A program made the position numbers and the translations under genes. Below the pieces are notes generated by a model. It did no database searches and had not been told where the DNA came from. It saw nothing but the letters and a program-made list of their open reading frames with translations. Below, in pieces: positions 6,889-8,215 of a stretch of DNA of 8,215 nucleotides; the stretch's first letter is position 1; each line of letters starts with the position of its first letter. This DNA is from Methanosarcinaceae archaeon (lineage in GTDB: Archaea > Halobacteriota > Methanosarcinia > Methanosarcinales > Methanosarcinaceae), in NCBI GenBank assembly GCA_030609665.1, contig JAUWBW010000073.1, positions 1 through 8,215 on the forward strand, in the 5' to 3' direction.

Positions 6889-7023
6889 AACCACAGAGGA
6901 CACAGAGAACACAGAGCCTGCATCTGATTTACTCTCTGTGACCTCTGTGCTCTCTGTGGTTTATTAATTATCACTTGTTGGAATTTGCATTTTATTAGTC
7001 AATATTGTTTGGTTTTTAACTAT
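6889..7023. repeat. 135-bp hairpin repeat, copy 1
   Basis: Matches copy 2 (7112-7246) with four substitutions and no gaps. The first part forms a long hairpin, arms about 6889-6916 and 6934-6962 around a 17-base loop; the rest is an AT-rich tail ending TTTGGTTTTTAACTAT. This copy has two extra adjacent mismatches in the stem (6908/6942 and 6909/6941) that are paired in copy 2. The CCACAGAGGACACAGAG arm is a motif I recall as scattered intergenically through many bacterial and archaeal genomes; its origin is not settled to my knowledge. Confidence 0.9.
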
Positions 7024-7081
7024 AATTTTTAGACGTAATGCAGGATTATGCACGTGTTGAGTATCTAAATTGTATATTTGC

Positions 7082-7109
7082 ATTTCTTATTGAGCAAACC
7101 ATAAGAAAT
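7082..7109. repeat. 9-bp inverted repeat between the two hairpin repeats
   Basis: ATTTCTTAT (7082-7090) and ATAAGAAAT (7101-7109) are perfect reverse complements around a 10-base loop, TGAGCAAACC. It ends two bases before the hairpin of copy 2. It could be a small stem in any transcript or simply AT-rich chance symmetry. Confidence 0.5.
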
Positions 7110-7111
7110 AA

Positions 7112-7246
7112 AACCACAGAGGACACAGAGGACACAGAGCCTGCATCTGATTTACTCTCTGTGTCCTCTGTGCTCTCTGTGGTTTATTAATTATCACTTG
7201 TTGGAATTTGCATTTTATTAGTTAATATTATTTGGTTTTTAACTAT
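7112..7246. repeat. 135-bp hairpin repeat, copy 2
   Basis: Same element as copy 1, offset by 223 bases, about 97% identical. Arms at 7111-7139 and 7157-7185 pair over 29 positions with two mismatches (GA opposite AG), around the 17-base loop 7140-7156. The conserved AT-rich tail runs to 7246. Conservation of the tail as well as the hairpin says the unit that was duplicated is the whole 135 bp, not the palindrome alone. No target-site duplication is visible. Confidence 0.9.
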
Positions 7247-7436
7247 GATAACATCCCATGGTTATTATAATCTGTGTAAACTCGTGTATCAAATTCTTTT
7301 TTCGTCTTTCAGCAATGCGCCGCCTGCGGCGGAATCGGTACACTACTATTAAAATTGAAATTAAAATTTAAGTGCCGGATCCCAATCGCAGAACTTTGTT
7401 AGTCCGGGCAATATTGAAACCCTGCACACTTATTTT
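7247..7436. other. Intergenic DNA with small GC-rich hairpins
   Basis: I see no convincing gene here. CCGCC (7320-7324) and GGCGG (7328-7332) form a tight GC hairpin with a 3-base loop in AT-rich surroundings. TGCCGGA (7373-7379) and TCCGGGCA (7403-7410) form a second stem with one bulge. Read on the minus strand, the AT-rich stretch 7348-7370 (TTTTAATTTCAATTTTAAT) could terminate the small minus-strand gene at 7437. Confidence 0.4.
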
Positions 7437-7482
7437 TCATTCTTCAGACGCTGTGCCTTGATCAAGGCACCTGAGTGTGCAG
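7422..7482. repeat. Nested palindromes: 9-bp arms around an 18-bp palindrome
   Basis: CTGCACACT (7422-7430) and AGTGTGCAG (7474-7482) are perfect reverse complements. Between them lies a perfect 18-bp palindrome, GTGCCTTGATCAAGGCAC (7453-7470). Together they can form a closed stem with an inner hairpin and a 22-base bulge on one side. The inner palindrome lies inside the 3' coding part of the small minus-strand zinc protein, so it may be an RNA structure in that mRNA, a protein-binding site, or partly forced by codons. Confidence 0.75.
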
Positions 7483-7562
7483 TACATTTTTTCGCGGACG
7501 TATCCATCGTATACGTGAATTTCATTTCCACAATATGCACAATCTATTGCAACTATTTCCAA
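7437..7562 (-). CDS. Small zinc-finger-like protein (CxxC...CxxxC), 41 residues
   Basis: This gene is too short for ordinary length cut-offs. Starting at TTG (7562-7560) the minus strand encodes a 41-residue protein beginning MEIVAIDCAYCGNEIHVYDG and ending at TGA (7439-7437). Cysteines at 8, 11, 28 and 32 give CAYC and CTLRC with a 16-residue spacer containing GNEIHVYDGYVREKMY, a treble-clef or zinc-ribbon arrangement able to bind one Zn. The start is supported by a minus-strand GGTGGTGGTA ribosome binding site (complement of 7567-7576), about 5 bases before TTG; an in-frame stop at 7583-7581 rules out a longer protein. It begins 18 bases after the end of the minus-strand ORF at 7581, so the two may be cotranscribed. 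Codon use is normal and the sequence reads as a real protein. Function is unknown; nucleic-acid or protein binding is a guess from the finger. Confidence 0.72.
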   Translation of the reverse strand: MEIVAIDCAYCGNEIHVYDGYVREKMYCTLRCLDQGTASEE

Positions 7563-7580
7563 ATCGTACCACCACCATAT

Positions 7581-7847
7581 TTAACCACCTATATTTAATA
7601 TGTTTTTAAGTTCCGGTGATTCGGGTACCATCCGTTTCACCAATGTTTGAACTTTGTAATAATATGGCACAACAGTATTATATATAATTCTTTTTGTCTC
7701 AACTTTCTCATCAGTATCATTATGATGAGGCCGGACCATTTGTATCAATAAAGGCAGCCACATTCGATTTGGAGGTGAGACGTGCAATTTACGATAAGTA
7801 TGGCATCTGTTCGCCAACCGACGAACATTCGATATAAATGAATACAT
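7581..7847 (-). CDS. Hypothetical protein, start uncertain
   Basis: I do not recognise this family. The open frame has 88 codons, but only the C-terminal half looks protein-like: about residues 46-88, rich in Lys/Glu/Val and Tyr, with KRIIYNTVVPYYYKVQTLV followed by KRMVPESPELKNIL. The N-terminal part is Arg/His-rich with odd composition, and no ribosome binding site precedes the ATGs at 7847, 7763 or 7739. A shorter protein of 52 residues from 7739, or a decayed gene fragment, is as likely as the full frame. On the opposite strand 7694-7837 is also open and looks weakly protein-like, so strand choice is clear only for 7581-7700. It lies just upstream of the small zinc-finger gene and may form a unit with it. 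Confidence 0.4.
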   Translation of the reverse strand: MYSFISNVRRLANRCHTYRKLHVSPPNRMWLPLLIQMVRPHHNDTDEKVETKRIIYNTVVPYYYKVQTLVKRMVPESPELKNILNIGG

Positions 7848-7857
7848 TTATATAAAA
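7847..7857 (+). promoter_or_regulatory. TATA box of the glycosyl-phosphate transferase gene
   Basis: TTTATATAAAA is the best TATA-like sequence upstream of the gene at 7935. It predicts an RNA start near 7878 and a leader of about 55 bases, unlike the leaderless arrangement of the other operon-first genes in this window. Confidence 0.55.
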
Positions 7858-7877
7858 CATGTTTGTATGTAAAAAGT

Positions 7878-7926
7878 CGTATAAGGAAATTTACAGTTTG
7901 AACAACATTCCTTATCAATCTATACG
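7878..7926 (+). promoter_or_regulatory. 5' leader with two competing stems
   Basis: ATAAGGAA (7881-7888) pairs perfectly with TTCCTTAT (7908-7915). CGTATA (7878-7883) can instead pair with TATACG (7921-7926), which reaches the first base of the ribosome binding site GGTGGT (7926-7931). The two stems share 7881-7883, so they exclude each other. The stems are short and AU-rich, so a regulatory switch is only a possibility. Confidence 0.3.
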
Positions 7927-7934
7927 GTGGTACG

Positions 7935-8215
7935 ATGGATTCTGAAATAACGGGCATGGTCTTAGCCGGACACATTGCGGTCCCGCTCATAATTATGCTA
8001 TTGGTCATGCCCTACATGATCCGAAAATTGACGGAGAACGGCTATGTGGTCCGCGATTACTACAAGCCCACAAAAACGATGGTCCCCACCAAGGGCGGGC
8101 TGGTCATCCTGCTGGTTGCCCTGTTCTCGACATCCCTTGGTGCATTCTTCATGGAACTCCCTGCATCGAACTACAAGATCCTTGTGGTCCTTGCGCTTTT
8201 CGGGCTCTTCGGCAT
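7935..8215 (+). CDS. Glycosyl-1-phosphate transferase, GT4/MraY-like (partial)
   Basis: The first 93 residues of a polytopic membrane enzyme; the rest lies beyond the window. It resembles the family that moves a sugar-1-phosphate (usually GlcNAc-1-P from UDP-GlcNAc) onto a dolichyl or polyprenyl phosphate (PF00953; AglH/Alg7, MraY, WecA). Helix 1 is about residues 8-28, then a cytoplasmic loop with NGYVVRDYYKPTKTMVPTKG (35-54) followed by GL, the conserved RD-x-x-K-P...VP-x-x-GG signature that touches the nucleotide sugar; helix 2 is about 56-74 and helix 3 begins near 81. The catalytic Asp pairs fall outside the window. The start is fixed by GGTGGT at 7926-7931. In archaea such an enzyme can start N-glycan assembly, which fits the sequon-rich surface proteins in this window; that link is inferred, and the exact sugar cannot be told. 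Confidence 0.85.
   Translation, partial: MDSEITGMVLAGHIAVPLIIMLLVMPYMIRKLTENGYVVRDYYKPTKTMVPTKGGLVILLVALFSTSLGAFFMELPASNYKILVVLALFGLFG

Noticed and set aside
7038..7190. 50-codon plus-strand frame from ATG 7038 through hairpin repeat copy 2
   Set aside because: Its second half is just the translated repeat (TTEDTEDTE...), a familiar source of spurious proteins, and there is no ribosome binding site.
6889..7246. Possible CRISPR array
   Set aside because: Only two units, 135 bp each with an 88-bp spacer and internal hairpins; no regular short repeat/spacer pattern and no cas genes.
7372..7411. tRNA-like folding stem around TGCCGGA/TCCGGGCA
   Set aside because: No T-loop GTTCGAATC-type sequence, no anticodon arm and no acceptor stem of the right length.
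7399..7440. 13-codon minus-strand frame MKNKCAGFQYCPD overlapping the zinc-protein stop (ATGA)
   Set aside because: Too short to support; two cysteines alone are not enough.
7745..8008. 87-codon minus-strand frame over the start of the glycosyl-phosphate transferase gene
   Set aside because: It overlaps a well supported plus-strand start with a GGTGGT site, and its own product has no recognisable features.

Overview
The window looks like chromosome from a methanogen-lineage archaeon of the order Methanosarcinales (Methanosarcinaceae, or an ANME-2/Methanoperedens relative). The strongest evidence is a surface protein with two tandem copies of the Methanosarcina-type S-layer domain. Supporting evidence is an archaeal form of ThiL, archaeal TATA boxes placed for leaderless or short-leader transcripts, GGTGG/GAGGTGA ribosome binding sites, and N-glycosylation sequons in exported proteins. 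No search was possible, so family names rest on motifs I recognise.

Layout. 1-164 is upstream DNA with a promoter. 165-1615 is a two-gene operon with an ATGA overlap: a membrane-anchored winged-helix regulator with two transmembrane helices, then a membrane-tethered extracellular beta-rich protein with nine sequons. 1616-1715 holds a 10-bp inverted repeat and a TATA box. 1716-2744 is thiL (thiamine-monophosphate kinase), noticeably richer in G+C than its neighbours. 2744-6367 overlaps thiL by one base (TAATG) and encodes a 1207-residue S-layer-type protein: signal peptide, two almost identical 105-residue repeats plus a diverged third, two S-layer domains, Ig-like and CARDB-like stalk domains, and a C-terminal membrane helix. 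A likely promoter for it lies inside the end of thiL.

6368-7934 is an accessory or decaying stretch. It holds T-tract terminators, an antitoxin-like gene followed by a RelE-like toxin cut off after 33 residues, two 135-bp copies of a hairpin repeat of the CCACAGAGGACACAGAG type plus a lone third arm, and several other palindromes. On the minus strand there is a possible two-gene unit: an unrecognised 88-codon ORF and, just downstream, a 41-residue protein with a CxxC...CxxxC zinc-binding pattern that starts at TTG behind a strong ribosome binding site. At 7935 a gene for a membrane glycosyl-1-phosphate transferase (GlcNAc-1-P transferase/AglH-Alg7-like) begins and runs off the window.

How the parts may work together (inference): the theme is the cell envelope. 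The regulator and its secreted partner look like an envelope-sensing pair. The S-layer protein has its sequons almost entirely in its N-terminal repeats. The last gene belongs to the family that starts lipid-linked glycan assembly. The most novel items are the small zinc protein, the confinement of sequons in the S-layer protein, and the tandem repeats whose differences are nearly all silent.
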